From positions 558,001 through 622,000 of the forward strand of contig NZ_LQXS01000003.1 in assembly GCF_001586775.1 (NCBI RefSeq): a stretch of 64,000 nt of DNA, in the 5' to 3' direction. Below, one piece after another: positions 25,410 to 35,318 of this stretch. A model generated the notes under the pieces. The model had not been told where the DNA came from. It worked only from the letters and a program-made list of their open reading frames with translations, and did not search any database. This DNA is from Sphingobacterium populi (lineage in GTDB: Bacteria; Bacteroidota; Bacteroidia; Sphingobacteriales; Sphingobacteriaceae). Each line of letters begins with the position of its first letter. The stretch's first letter is position 1. The position numbers and the translations under genes were made by a program.

Positions 25410-26337
25410 TCCGGTATATCATGTCCCTGTGATGCTGCAAGAATGTATTGCAGCCTTAAATATAAAACCGAATGGTGTGTACGTGGATGTCACTTTTGGT
25501 GGAGGCGGGCATTCCAGAGAAATACTAAAGCATCTCGGACCAGATGGGCGTTTGTATGCCTTTGATCAGGATCCTGATGCGCTACAAAATGCAATCGATG
25601 ATCCTAGATTTCGCTTGGTGCATCAAAATTTCAAGTTTTTGAAAAATAGTTTGCGCTTGGAGGGAGTGCGTCACGTAGACGGTATTCTTGCAGATTTGGG
25701 GGTTTCTTCCCATCAGTTTGATGATGCGGAGCGTGGTTTTTCCATTCGCTTTGAGGCAAATTTGGATATGCGTATGGATCAGGTGGCTGATCTGGATGCG
25801 GCGAAGATTCTTAATACCTATGCGGAAGAAGAATTGCATCGCATATTTGGTATGTATGGCGAGATTCAAAATGCCAAATCGCTAGCCAAAACGATTGCAA
25901 CGGCACGTCTTTCCAAACCAGTTACTTCGGTAACGCAGTTGAAAGAATTGATTAAGTCGCTCGTGCCTCGCGGAAAAGAACATAAATACCATGCGCAGGT
26001 CTTTCAGGCTTTGCGCATTGAAGTAAATAAAGAATTAGAAGCACTAACTGACTTTTTAGAACAAACGGTGGCAGTGCTTAAAAATGAAGGCCGATTGGTT
26101 GTCATGTCGTACCATTCTTTAGAGGACCGTTTGGTGAAGAATTTTGTAGCCAAGGGCAAGTTTAAAGGAGATGTTGAGAAGGATTTTTTTGGCAACGAGA
26201 TCAAGCCTTTTCAAGTCATCAGCCGCAAGGCAATCGTGGCGACTGATGAGGAAATACAACAAAATAATCGGGCTCGGAGCGCCAAATTGCGTGTCGCACA
26301 GCGAGTCGTAAAAGATGAAGCAGATGGCCAGAAATAG
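25402..26337 (+). CDS. rsmH: 16S rRNA (cytosine-1402-N4)-methyltransferase
   Basis: This 311-residue SAM-dependent methyltransferase N4-methylates C1402 in the ribosomal P site. The N-terminus YHVPVMLQECIAAL is characteristic. The SAM-binding motif is DVTFGGGGHSREIL (about 29-42), then FDQDPDAL, GILADLGVSSHQFD (about 94-107) and AERGFSIRFEANLDMRMD. The C-terminal part has GRLVVMSYHSLEDRLVKNF. It overlaps mraZ by 8 bases and the ftsL-like gene by 23, typical of the tightly packed dcw cluster. Confidence 0.96.
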   Translation: MSNPVYHVPVMLQECIAALNIKPNGVYVDVTFGGGGHSREILKHLGPDGRLYAFDQDPDALQNAIDDPRFRLVHQNFKFLKNSLRLEGVRHVDGILADLGVSSHQFDDAERGFSIRFEANLDMRMDQVADLDAAKILNTYAEEELHRIFGMYGEIQNAKSLAKTIATARLSKPVTSVTQLKELIKSLVPRGKEHKYHAQVFQALRIEVNKELEALTDFLEQTVAVLKNEGRLVVMSYHSLEDRLVKNFVAKGKFKGDVEKDFFGNEIKPFQVISRKAIVATDEEIQQNNRARSAKLRVAQRVVKDEADGQK

Positions 26338-26731
26338 AATAAAAAATGGCGAGCTAAGTGAAGAGGTTCAGGAGGAGATGTCTGATGAACTGGAGGAAAA
26401 GGTCGAGGAAACCCAGAATTTTCTCCGTTCCGTATTCTCTACTAATCCGCTATCAACCTACTTGGTGACCAAAAACTTGCCGTTCATCGCTTTTATCGCA
26501 TTGCTCGGTTTGTTTTATATCTCTAACCGGCATTTGGCGGAGAATACGGTGCGTAGGATTGATCGCCTCGGTAAGGATGTGAAAGAGCTAGGTTGGGACT
26601 ACAAGTCGTTGCATGCCGAGTTGATGAAGTTGACAACGCAGACAGAAATTGCAAAACGTGCCGATACATTAGGATTAACCGAACGTACCGAACCACCGAT
26701 TAAAATAGAGTTAGTAAAAAAAGATAAATAG
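26315..26731 (+). CDS. ftsL: FtsL-like cell division protein
   Basis: This 138-residue bitopic membrane protein has an acidic cytoplasmic N-terminus, a transmembrane helix at about 55-72 (PFIAFIALLGLFYISNRH), then a periplasmic coiled-coil of about 50 residues (VRRIDRLGKDVKELGWDYKS) and the ending TEIAKRADTLGLTE, the usual FtsL C-terminal motif in Bacteroidota. It forms part of the FtsQBL-type complex that controls FtsWI. Position between rsmH and the transpeptidase gene supports the call. An ATG three codons in (26324, MARNRIKN) is an equally plausible start. Confidence 0.88.
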   Translation: MKQMARNRIKNGELSEEVQEEMSDELEEKVEETQNFLRSVFSTNPLSTYLVTKNLPFIAFIALLGLFYISNRHLAENTVRRIDRLGKDVKELGWDYKSLHAELMKLTTQTEIAKRADTLGLTERTEPPIKIELVKKDK

Positions 26732-26756
26732 GGAGCGCAAAAAAAACGCATTTACC

Positions 26757-28874
26757 ATGAATATCAGAAAGTCCATCTTGATTCGTGTGTACCTGGCCTT
26801 CGGGCTAATGGTGTTTGGCGCCCTATTGGTGTTTGGCAAGCTCCTGCATGTGCAATATGTGGATGGCGATCGCTGGCAAGCTATCGCGGATTCGTTGACT
26901 ATCAAAGAGCGTGTGGTAGAAGCTGCCAGAGGCAATATCTATTCAAACGATGGAAGTCTGCTGGCCACCTCGGTGCCCGAGTATACCATACGCTTTGATG
27001 CGATGGCTATCCCAGAAGAAAACAGTGAAGTCTTTCAGTCTCGAGTAGATTCTTTAGCAGCGCGGTTAGCTCAATTTTTTGGAGATAAATCGGCTAGACA
27101 GTACCTGACACAGCTTAAAGAGGCGCGTGCCAAAGGGCAGCGATATATGTTATTGAAAAGAAATGTATCGCACCAAGATTTAAAAGAACTCAAGACATTT
27201 CCCTTACTCAAAAGTTTCAAGGAAGGTCGTTCTCGCTTTTCCAGCGGTTTGATCGCAGTGCAGGAAAACAAACGAATTTTACCATTTACCAACTTAGCGG
27301 CGCGTACTATTGGGTACCGCACTGAGGAATACCGAGTGGGCTTAGAAGGTGCTTTCGGTGATTATATTGAAGGTAAAAGTGGTATGCAAATGATGCAGCG
27401 CATTGCAGGTGGTGTGTGGGTGCCAGTGAGTCGCGAGGTAGAAATCGCACCAGTAGATGGTTCAGATATTATCGCTACCATAGATGTGAATATGCAGGAT
27501 ATGGCACAGCGTGCTTTGGAAAAACAATTGATTCAAAGCAATGCCGATAACGGATGTGTAATCTTAATGGAGGTAGCTACTGGAGAGATTCGAGCTATTG
27601 CCAATTTTACTAAAGATAAAGATGGTGTATATCGCGAAAAATTCAATTATGCTATTGCACAGGGCGCTGATCCAGGTTCTACTTTCAAGTTAGCATCCTA
27701 TTTAGCGGCGCTAGATGATCGTTATGTGGATACCACTACAGTGATTGATATCGGTAATGGTACGTATAAAGTGCCATCGCATACAATTCGCGATTCGCAC
27801 GCACCGAAGAAGTCGCGAGTAAGTGTACAAGAGGCATTTGAAGAATCCTCTAATGTGGCAGTCACCAAAATGATCCATACGCACTATGGTAATAACCCAA
27901 GTAAATTCATTCAGAAATTGCACAGTTGGGGGCTCGACAAACCGCTCGGATTGCAAATTCCTGGTGAAGGAGATCCTTGGGTCAAAACACCAGAAAGCAG
28001 ATCATGGAGCAAATTGTCTTTGATTCAAATGGCATATGGTTACGAGATGAAGCTAACGCCGTTGCAAACACTGACGTTGTACAACGCAGTTGCCAATGAC
28101 GGTAAAATGATTGCCCCTCTTTTTGTAAAGGAAATTCGCAATTTAGGTAATACCGTCGAAACCTTCGAAGCACGTGTGATCAATAAGCAGATTGCTTCTG
28201 AAGAGGCAATAGATAAAATGCAAGGGATGTTGCGCAGTGTGATGACTAACGGCACGGGTAAGCGTCTTCGTAGTCCATTGTACAACGCTGCTGGCAAAAC
28301 AGGTACGGCTCAGATGGCCGATGGATCCAGAGGTTATGGTGCGCGTCGCTATCAATCCTCGTTTGCAGGATATTTTCCAGCTGAAAATCCAAAATACAGC
28401 ATGATCGTCGTGATTCGTAATCCACGAAATGGCTATTACGGTGGATCCGTTGCGGGTCCTGTCTTTAAAGAACTAGCCGATATGGTTTATGCCAATGACT
28501 TGAGTCTACATACGAACTTTGGAAAGAGAAAAGTAAATAGTAAAGGTGCTAAAACACCTCGTACGTTAGTCGGTTCGAAAGATGCATCGGCCAAGGTATA
28601 CGCATGGATGGGATTACAAGTGAATAATTGGTCTGCATTAACGCGACCAGTGAAGGATAGTATGCAGCGCAATGTGAATGTTTTCACGGAAGCAGACTTC
28701 AAAGAGGGTGTTGTGCCCAGCGTCCTAGGAATGGGATTGATGGACGCTATCTATGCGATGGAAAATGCCGGCTTCAAAACCGCTGTAAAAGGTAAAGGGC
28801 GAGTGGTGTCTCAGTCGTTATTGGCAGGGCAAAAGCTCGCAGCCGGTTCCAAGGTGTTGTTAGAATTGAATTAA
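26757..28874 (+). CDS. ftsI: Division-specific penicillin-binding protein (FtsI/SpoVD-like) with PASTA domain
   Basis: This 705-residue class B PBP cross-links septal peptidoglycan with FtsW. It has an N-terminal transmembrane anchor at about 8-30, a pedestal domain beginning ERVVEAARGNIYSNDGSLLA (51-70), and the transpeptidase domain. All three active-site motifs are present: S308-T-F-K311, S364-S-N366 and K514-T-G516. A single PASTA domain occupies about 652-705 (VPSVLGMGLMDAIYAMENAG), which E. coli FtsI lacks. It lies between ftsL and murE, 25 bases after ftsL. Confidence 0.95.
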   Translation: MNIRKSILIRVYLAFGLMVFGALLVFGKLLHVQYVDGDRWQAIADSLTIKERVVEAARGNIYSNDGSLLATSVPEYTIRFDAMAIPEENSEVFQSRVDSLAARLAQFFGDKSARQYLTQLKEARAKGQRYMLLKRNVSHQDLKELKTFPLLKSFKEGRSRFSSGLIAVQENKRILPFTNLAARTIGYRTEEYRVGLEGAFGDYIEGKSGMQMMQRIAGGVWVPVSREVEIAPVDGSDIIATIDVNMQDMAQRALEKQLIQSNADNGCVILMEVATGEIRAIANFTKDKDGVYREKFNYAIAQGADPGSTFKLASYLAALDDRYVDTTTVIDIGNGTYKVPSHTIRDSHAPKKSRVSVQEAFEESSNVAVTKMIHTHYGNNPSKFIQKLHSWGLDKPLGLQIPGEGDPWVKTPESRSWSKLSLIQMAYGYEMKLTPLQTLTLYNAVANDGKMIAPLFVKEIRNLGNTVETFEARVINKQIASEEAIDKMQGMLRSVMTNGTGKRLRSPLYNAAGKTGTAQMADGSRGYGARRYQSSFAGYFPAENPKYSMIVVIRNPRNGYYGGSVAGPVFKELADMVYANDLSLHTNFGKRKVNSKGAKTPRTLVGSKDASAKVYAWMGLQVNNWSALTRPVKDSMQRNVNVFTEADFKEGVVPSVLGMGLMDAIYAMENAGFKTAVKGKGRVVSQSLLAGQKLAAGSKVLLELN

Positions 28875-28886
28875 ACACAGGATTGT

Positions 28887-30341
28887 ATGATATTGAAAAA
28901 TCTACTTCATGCTGTTCCGGTAAAGGAATATAAAGGACCACTCGATATCGAGGTGACTGGCCTGTGCTTTGATTCTCGCGCAATCGTAGATGGCAATCTG
29001 TTTATCGCAATTCGGGGAAGCCATACCGATGGGCACTTGTATTTGCAAAAGGCGATTGAGCTGGGTGCGATTGCACTATTAGTTGAAGATTGGCCTGAAA
29101 ACGTACATGAAGGCATCACTTATATTCTAGTAGACGATTCTTCATACGCTTTGGGTTTAGTAGCGGCTAATTTTTATGATAATCCTTCACATCAACTGAA
29201 GCTGGTAGGGGTGACGGGTACGAATGGTAAAACTACTGTTGCCACATTATTATACAATCTATTCATTGGAATGAGCTACCAAGTTGGCTTATTATCTACG
29301 GTTGAAAATCGTATTTCTGGTCGTGTTATCCCTACAACACATACGACATTGGATCCGATTTCGCTTAATAAACTATTGCGGGATATGGTCAACGAAGGAT
29401 GTGACTATTGCTTCATGGAAGTGAGCTCGCATGCTGTGGTGCAACAACGCATTGCAGGATTGCGTTTTGCAGGAGGCATATTCACTAACATTACGCACGA
29501 TCACTTAGATTTCCACGAAACCTTCGATAACTACATTAAGGCCAAAAAGAAATTCTTTGATGACCTAGATCGCGATGCTTTTGCCTTGAGCAATGCCGAT
29601 GATCGCAATGGTAGCGTTATGCTACAGAATACAGTAGCTTATCAAAAGACCTATGCTTTAAAAGGTTTGGCAGATTTCAAAATGCGTATCATAGAAAGTC
29701 ATTTCGACGGCATGCTATTGCATTTGGATGGACAGGATGTATGGGTGAAGTTGGTGGGTCATTTCAATGCTTATAACTTACTTGCTGTGTACGGGGCTGC
29801 CATACTGCTAGAGCAAGAAACTATGAAAGTATTGACCGCCATCAGCAATATCGTAGGAGCCGAAGGAAGATTCGAAGCTATTCATTCACCGGAAGGTAAA
29901 ATTGGTATTGTCGATTACGCGCATACGCCGGATGCGGTCGAAAATGTGTTAGAAACCGTAGCTACTCTTCGCCAAGCGGGGCAACAAATCATTACCGTTA
30001 TCGGGTGTGGCGGTGATCGTGATAAAACAAAAAGACCTACGATGGCTAAGGTTGCGGTGCTAAAAAGCGATACCGTAATCCTTACTTCCGATAATCCGCG
30101 AAGCGAAGATCCCTTGCAGATTATTCGAGAAATGGAAGTTGGTATCCCGGCGGATAAGCGCAAAGGCGTTTTCAGTATTTCGGATCGCAAAGAAGCGATT
30201 CGTGCGGCTTGTCATTTGGCGCAGCCAGGCGATATCATTGTGGTGGCGGGCAAAGGGCACGAGAAATATCAAGACATTAATGGTGTGAAGCATCATTTTG
30301 ATGATAAGGAACAATTAGCAAACGCATTTAACGAGCAATAA
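28887..30341 (+). CDS. murE: UDP-MurNAc-L-Ala-D-Glu:meso-diaminopimelate ligase
   Basis: This 484-residue ATP-dependent ligase adds the third residue of the peptidoglycan stem peptide in the cytosol. It has the N-terminal UDP-binding domain ([10 protein letters not shown]), the P-loop GTNGKTT (111-117), TTHTTLDP, the magnesium/carbamyl-lysine region [12 protein letters not shown] (177-188), [14 protein letters not shown] (342-355) and [12 protein letters not shown]. The specificity loop reads DNPR (402-405), which marks meso-diaminopimelate and not lysine as substrate. It is 12 bases after ftsI and 7 before mraY. Confidence 0.97.
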   Translation: MILKNLLHAVPVKEYKGPLDIEVTGLCFDSRAIVDGNLFIAIRGSHTDGHLYLQKAIELGAIALLVEDWPENVHEGITYILVDDSSYALGLVAANFYDNPSHQLKLVGVTGTNGKTTVATLLYNLFIGMSYQVGLLSTVENRISGRVIPTTHTTLDPISLNKLLRDMVNEGCDYCFMEVSSHAVVQQRIAGLRFAGGIFTNITHDHLDFHETFDNYIKAKKKFFDDLDRDAFALSNADDRNGSVMLQNTVAYQKTYALKGLADFKMRIIESHFDGMLLHLDGQDVWVKLVGHFNAYNLLAVYGAAILLEQETMKVLTAISNIVGAEGRFEAIHSPEGKIGIVDYAHTPDAVENVLETVATLRQAGQQIITVIGCGGDRDKTKRPTMAKVAVLKSDTVILTSDNPRSEDPLQIIREMEVGIPADKRKGVFSISDRKEAIRAACHLAQPGDIIVVAGKGHEKYQDINGVKHHFDDKEQLANAFNEQ

Positions 30342-30348
30342 AAGAGGG

Positions 30349-31593
30349 ATGTTATATTATTTATTTACCTGGTTAAACGAGCATATGCACATTCCTGGCG
30401 CAGGATTGTTCCAGTATATCTCCTTCCGTACGGCCATGGCGGTAATCGTCTCGTTGATCATTACCACCGTATTTGGTAGTAGACTAATCCGTTTGCTGCA
30501 CCGTAAGCAAGTGGGCGAGACAGTGCGTGATCTAGGTCTGGAAGGCGAGAAGCAAAAGCAGGGGACACCGACTATGGGCGGTCTGATTATCATTGCGGGC
30601 ATCTTAATCCCAACGTTACTATTTGCTAAGCTAGATAATATTTATGTGATCGTGCTGATCATTACCACATTGTGGATGGGAGCTATTGGCTTCTTAGACG
30701 ATTATATTAAAGTATTTCGCAAAAATAAAGAAGGACTAGCTGGTCGGTTTAAAGTGATTGGCCAGATTGGTTTGGGAGTTTTCATTGCTGTTACCATGTA
30801 TTTTCATCCGAGTATTGTGGTACGTGAGCAAGTGACTAATCCTTCTTATTCGGTACCCGTTTCGGTTGTGATCAATCCATCCACAGGCGAGAAAACGTAT
30901 GTGGAAGATGTGAAGTCCAGCAAAACCAATATTCCTTTTTATAAAAACAATGAGTTCGATTATGCCAAATCGCTGAGCTTTTTAGGGATTTCAGGTACAT
31001 GGATTACGTTTGGAATGACCTTGCTGGTGATTGTGTTCATCGTCACGGCAGTTTCCAATGGAGCGAATATCACGGACGGGATTGATGGATTGGCCACTGG
31101 CACGTCGGCCATTATGGGAATTACATTAGCGATACTTGCCTACGTTTCTGGTAACGTAATTTTCTCGGATTACCTCAATATCATGTATATCCCGAATAGT
31201 GGTGAGCTCGTGATTTTTGCAGGAGCTTTTATAGGAGCTTGTACCGGATTTTTGTGGTACAATGCGTATCCAGCGCAAGTATTTATGGGTGATACCGGAA
31301 GTTTGACGATTGGTGGTATCATTGCCGCATTTGCCATTTTGATCCGCAAAGAATTGTTGATTCCGATCTTATGCGGCGTTTTCCTAATTGAGAACCTTTC
31401 GGTCATCATGCAGGTGTCGTATTTCAAATACACGAAAAAGAAATTTGGTGAAGGTCGACGCATCTTTTTGATGTCGCCATTGCATCACCATTATCAGAAG
31501 AAAGGCTATCACGAATCGAAGATCGTGACGCGTTTTGTGATTGTATCCATCATGTTGGCCATTTTGACCATCGTAACTTTAAAAATACGTTAG
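30349..31593 (+). CDS. mraY: Phospho-N-acetylmuramoyl-pentapeptide transferase
   Basis: This 414-residue polytopic membrane enzyme makes lipid I from UDP-MurNAc-pentapeptide and undecaprenyl phosphate. Conserved blocks are [10 protein letters not shown] (about 64-73), the catalytic Asp pair in [17 protein letters not shown], the nucleotide site [31 protein letters not shown], and the histidine loop [18 protein letters not shown] near the end. It is about 50 residues longer than the E. coli enzyme because of an extra segment at about 157-206 that includes the polar stretch [17 protein letters not shown], a length common in Bacteroidota. It ends directly against murD with no spacer. Confidence 0.97.
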   Translation: MLYYLFTWLNEHMHIPGAGLFQYISFRTAMAVIVSLIITTVFGSRLIRLLHRKQVGETVRDLGLEGEKQKQGTPTMGGLIIIAGILIPTLLFAKLDNIYVIVLIITTLWMGAIGFLDDYIKVFRKNKEGLAGRFKVIGQIGLGVFIAVTMYFHPSIVVREQVTNPSYSVPVSVVINPSTGEKTYVEDVKSSKTNIPFYKNNEFDYAKSLSFLGISGTWITFGMTLLVIVFIVTAVSNGANITDGIDGLATGTSAIMGITLAILAYVSGNVIFSDYLNIMYIPNSGELVIFAGAFIGACTGFLWYNAYPAQVFMGDTGSLTIGGIIAAFAILIRKELLIPILCGVFLIENLSVIMQVSYFKYTKKKFGEGRRIFLMSPLHHHYQKKGYHESKIVTRFVIVSIMLAILTIVTLKIR

Positions 31594-32970
31594 ATGCCAA
31601 ATATCGAACATAACCATTATCCGCAAAGCGGTCGTGTCGTCATCTTAGGTGGCGGTGAGAGCGGTGTGGGTGCTGCTATCCTGGCGAAGGATAAAGGCTT
31701 TGATGTGTTTGTATCAGATATGGCTTTGTTGGCTGATCATTTCAAAACGACGCTAATACAAGAAGCGATCGCCTTCGAAGAAGGGAAGCATACCGAATCA
31801 GCGATCTTGAATGCCAATCTGATTATCAAAAGTCCGGGCATTCCAGAGACGGCGCCGCTGATGCAGCAATTGCGTAAAACTGCCATTCCGGTGATTTCGG
31901 AAATTGAATTTGCGGCTCAATATACCGATGCAACGCTTTGCTGCATTACAGGGTCTAACGGCAAATCGACCACCACGATGCTGACCTACGAAATCTTTCG
32001 CCATGCGGGATTGAATGTTGGTGTAGCAGGCAATATCGGCCAAAGCTTTGCGCTGCAAGTTGCGCGCGAACAACGGGATGTGTATGTATTGGAGCTGTCG
32101 AGTTTTATGCTCGATGATATGTATCATTTTCGTGCTCACATTGCGATCCTGCTTAATATCACTCCGGATCATCTGGATAGGTACAACTATGATATGAATG
32201 CCTATGTGGATTCAAAATTCCGCATCATTCAAAATCAGCAGGAGGAAGATTATTTTATCTACTGCGCCGACGACGAAGAAATTACCAAAGGATTGGCGCG
32301 GCATCAGTCGCCTGCGATGTCCTTGCCATTCACGCAAGTGGATACTGCGCTGCTACAAGGCGCATTTATAGACGAACAAAGAAACTTGATTATTAACATA
32401 CCTAAACGGGAACCATTTACGATGAATATTGAAGAACTATCACTCCAGGGAAAGCACAATGTATACAACAATTCTGCTGCTGGATTAGCCGCTAAAGCGC
32501 AGCAATTGCGCAATAGTGTGATGAAGGAAAGCATGCAATCCTATGTCAATATTGCGCATCGTTTGGAGCACGTGGCGTGTATTGGTGGCGTTACCTACAT
32601 CAACGATTCCAAAGCGACCAATGTCAATTCCGTCTGGTATGCTTTAGAAAGTTTCTCGCCAGATATCGTGTTGATTATGGGTGGTGTTGATAAAGGGAAT
32701 GATTACGATATGTTGCGCGATCTGGTAAAAAGCAAGGTCAAAGCCATCATCTGTATTGGTAAACACAATGGTCGTATTCACGAAGCATTTGAGTCCGATA
32801 CGGATGTCATTGTGAACAGTGCTTCGATGGGTGATGCAGTGGAAATCGCATCACATATCGCGAAGAAAGGTGATACAGTATTGTTGTCGCCAGCGTGCGC
32901 CAGTTTCGATTGGTTTAAGAACTACGAAGATCGTGGAGATCAGTTCAAAGAAGCCGTGATGGCACTTTAG
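31594..32970 (+). CDS. murD: UDP-N-acetylmuramoylalanine--D-glutamate ligase
   Basis: This 458-residue cytosolic Mur ligase adds D-glutamate to UDP-MurNAc-L-alanine. It has an N-terminal UDP-binding Rossmann domain (VVILGGGESGVGAAILAKDKG), the P-loop ITGSNGKSTTTMLTYEI, LELSSFMLDDM, NITPDHLDRYN and, in the C-terminal domain, HRLEHVACIGGVTYINDSKATN and LLSPACASFDWF. The start codon follows the mraY stop immediately. Motifs and length are ordinary for the family. Confidence 0.97.
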   Translation: MPNIEHNHYPQSGRVVILGGGESGVGAAILAKDKGFDVFVSDMALLADHFKTTLIQEAIAFEEGKHTESAILNANLIIKSPGIPETAPLMQQLRKTAIPVISEIEFAAQYTDATLCCITGSNGKSTTTMLTYEIFRHAGLNVGVAGNIGQSFALQVAREQRDVYVLELSSFMLDDMYHFRAHIAILLNITPDHLDRYNYDMNAYVDSKFRIIQNQQEEDYFIYCADDEEITKGLARHQSPAMSLPFTQVDTALLQGAFIDEQRNLIINIPKREPFTMNIEELSLQGKHNVYNNSAAGLAAKAQQLRNSVMKESMQSYVNIAHRLEHVACIGGVTYINDSKATNVNSVWYALESFSPDIVLIMGGVDKGNDYDMLRDLVKSKVKAIICIGKHNGRIHEAFESDTDVIVNSASMGDAVEIASHIAKKGDTVLLSPACASFDWFKNYEDRGDQFKEAVMAL

Positions 32971-32991
32971 GGAATAATAGCATTATAGATT

Positions 32992-34197
32992 ATGACTATA
33001 GAACAGATTTTTTCAAAACTCAAAGGAGACAAATGGATCTGGATAATCGTACTTATCCTGTCTGGTTGGTCTCTGTTGGCGGTATACAGCTCGGTCGGCA
33101 CTTTAGCCTACAAAGAGGGTAAAGGCACTGAATTATATCTGTTCAAGCATTTTGCGATCATTGCTGTCGGACTGGTATTGATGTATCTGTCGCACAAACT
33201 GGATTATCGGTATTATGCGGGTATATCCAAGATGTTGATGATTATTACAATACCGCTGCTGCTGGCTACACTGATATTTGGAGATTCCATCAATCAGGCC
33301 AATCGTTGGTTGACCATTCCAGTGATCAATCAATCTTTCCAAACGTCGGATTTAGCCAAGTTGGCGCTGATTACTTTCCTGGCGCGCATGTTGTCGCGCA
33401 AGCAAGAAGATATCAAAGACGTTAAAAAATCTTTTGTACCAATTATGGGTGCCGTATGTGCCGTATTTGTACTCATCGCAGTAGCAAATATGTCGACCGC
33501 AGTGATGTTATTTAGTGTGAGCGTTTTGTTATTGCTGATCGGCCGTATATCCTTTAAGCAGATCTCTATTGTATGCATCGGATGTGGTATACTATTAATG
33601 CTTGTTGCATTTCTCGGCCCACGTCGTGCCACATACATGAGTCGGATCGAAGGATTTTTTCATACCGAAGAAACGATCGATGGATCTGGAGCGGTGCCAT
33701 TTCAAGAAGATAAAAATTTCCAAGCGAATAATTCAAAAATTGCGATCGCGACAGGCGGATTTTTTGGCAAAGGTTGGGGAAATAGTGTGCAGCGCAATGT
33801 ACTTCCACATCCATATTCCGATTTTATCTTTGCCATCATTATAGAAGAATACGGTACGGTAGGTGGTTTTGTATTGCTCAGTCTATACTTGGCATTAATG
33901 TATCGAATTATCCGAATCGTGACCCTAAGTCCACGTGCTTTTGGTGCGTTCTTAGCGGCAGGTTTAGGTTTTAGTTTAACGATTCAGGCATTGGCGAATA
34001 TGGCAGTTGCCGTCGGTTTAGGTCCAGTAACGGGAGTTCCATTGCCATTGGTAAGTATGGGAGGAACATCTATTCTATTTACGAGCGTTGCACTGGGAAT
34101 TATACTCAGTGTGAGTCGCAATGTAGAAGAGTTGAAAGGAAAAGAAGAATTAAATGACGTCGTAAAACCACGTCGTGTGGTGGTCGGCACCATATAA
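32992..34197 (+). CDS. ftsW: Lipid II polymerase FtsW (SEDS family)
   Basis: This 401-residue SEDS protein has about ten transmembrane helices. It polymerises lipid II at the septum with FtsI. Visible family markers are YSSVGTLAY after the first helix, QANRWLTIPVINQSFQTSDLAKLALI (about 102-127; shown to mark the region), GGFFGKGWGNSVQRNVLPHP containing the catalytic-loop region, DFIFAIIIEEYGTVGG, and the C-terminal PLPLVSMGGTSILFTSVALG. Position between murD and murG is the classical dcw order. Confidence 0.96.
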   Translation: MTIEQIFSKLKGDKWIWIIVLILSGWSLLAVYSSVGTLAYKEGKGTELYLFKHFAIIAVGLVLMYLSHKLDYRYYAGISKMLMIITIPLLLATLIFGDSINQANRWLTIPVINQSFQTSDLAKLALITFLARMLSRKQEDIKDVKKSFVPIMGAVCAVFVLIAVANMSTAVMLFSVSVLLLLIGRISFKQISIVCIGCGILLMLVAFLGPRRATYMSRIEGFFHTEETIDGSGAVPFQEDKNFQANNSKIAIATGGFFGKGWGNSVQRNVLPHPYSDFIFAIIIEEYGTVGGFVLLSLYLALMYRIIRIVTLSPRAFGAFLAAGLGFSLTIQALANMAVAVGLGPVTGVPLPLVSMGGTSILFTSVALGIILSVSRNVEELKGKEELNDVVKPRRVVVGTI

Positions 34198-34215
34198 TTG
34201 AATTAGGTTGATCAA

Positions 34216-35313
34216 ATGGCAAACAAAGTAATCATAAGCGGTGGAGGCACGGGAGGTCATATCTTTCCGGCAATTGCTATTGCAAATGCTCTTCGGCAGT
34301 TGCAGCCCGACGTGGAGATTCTATTTGTGGGTGCCAATGGTAAAATGGAAATGGATCGCGTACCTGCCGCAGGTTACGAGATCGTGGGGTTGGATATTCA
34401 AGGTTTCAATCGCCAATCCATGCTAAAGAATTTGGTATTACCGTTTCGACTGATTGCTAGCATGTGGAAGGCACGGAAAATCATTCGCCAGTTCGGCGCG
34501 CAGGCTGCCGTTGGTGTTGGCGGATATGCTTCTGGCCCATTATTACTTGTGGCCAATATGATGGGCATTCCTACCTTGATTCAAGAGCAGAATTCTTATG
34601 CCGGCTTGACCAATAAAAGATTGGGTAAAAAAGCCAAACGTGTTTGCGTGGCTTACGATAATATGGAGCGATTTTTTCCGGCCGAAAAAATCATGATCAC
34701 TGGAAATCCAATTCGCCGTTCGTCGGTACAAATCGACGGTAAACGCGAAGAAGCATTAAACGCCTTCGCGCTTGATGCTACGAAGAAAACGGTACTCATT
34801 ACAGGCGGAAGCCTTGGTGCAAAAACGCTAAACGACTGCGTAGCTGAGGGCTTGGATCGACTCTTAGATAGCAACATACAAATTGTCTGGCAGTGTGGTA
34901 GTTATTACTACGATAAATTGTCGGAAGAATTAAAAGATAAGCTAACGGACAGCGTGAAGCTCATGCCATTTTTGGAGCGCATGGATTATGCATACGCTGC
35001 GGCAGATTTTATTATTGCCCGTGCAGGAGCTGGTACGATATCGGAATTGGCCGTGGTCGGCAAGCCTGTGATCTTAGTGCCATCGCCAAACGTGTCAGAC
35101 GATCATCAGACCAAAAATGCGTTGGCGCTTGCAGAACACAAAGCGGCTATTATGGTCAATGACCTGACCGCACGAATGCATTTGATCAATGAATTGATCC
35201 AATTAATCGAGGATGAAGCGACAGCCTATGAGTTGGGCGAAAATATAAAAAAGATGGCCTTGTTGGAAGCCGATGTAGTAATCGCACAAGAGGTTTTAAA
35301 AATGATAAAGTAA
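34216..35313 (+). CDS. murG: UDP-GlcNAc:lipid I N-acetylglucosaminyltransferase
   Basis: This 365-residue GT28 enzyme converts lipid I to lipid II on the inner face of the membrane. The first glycine loop is ISGGGTGGHIFPAIAIANAL (8-27), the second is VGVGGYASGPLLL, the third is TGGSLGAKTLN, and the UDP-GlcNAc-binding segment is ARAGAGTISELAVVGKPVIL followed by SDDHQTKNALAL. All are in the usual order. It starts 18 bases after ftsW and ends 5 bases before murC. Confidence 0.97.
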   Translation: MANKVIISGGGTGGHIFPAIAIANALRQLQPDVEILFVGANGKMEMDRVPAAGYEIVGLDIQGFNRQSMLKNLVLPFRLIASMWKARKIIRQFGAQAAVGVGGYASGPLLLVANMMGIPTLIQEQNSYAGLTNKRLGKKAKRVCVAYDNMERFFPAEKIMITGNPIRRSSVQIDGKREEALNAFALDATKKTVLITGGSLGAKTLNDCVAEGLDRLLDSNIQIVWQCGSYYYDKLSEELKDKLTDSVKLMPFLERMDYAYAAADFIIARAGAGTISELAVVGKPVILVPSPNVSDDHQTKNALALAEHKAAIMVNDLTARMHLINELIQLIEDEATAYELGENIKKMALLEADVVIAQEVLKMIK

Positions 35314-35318
35314 CGGGT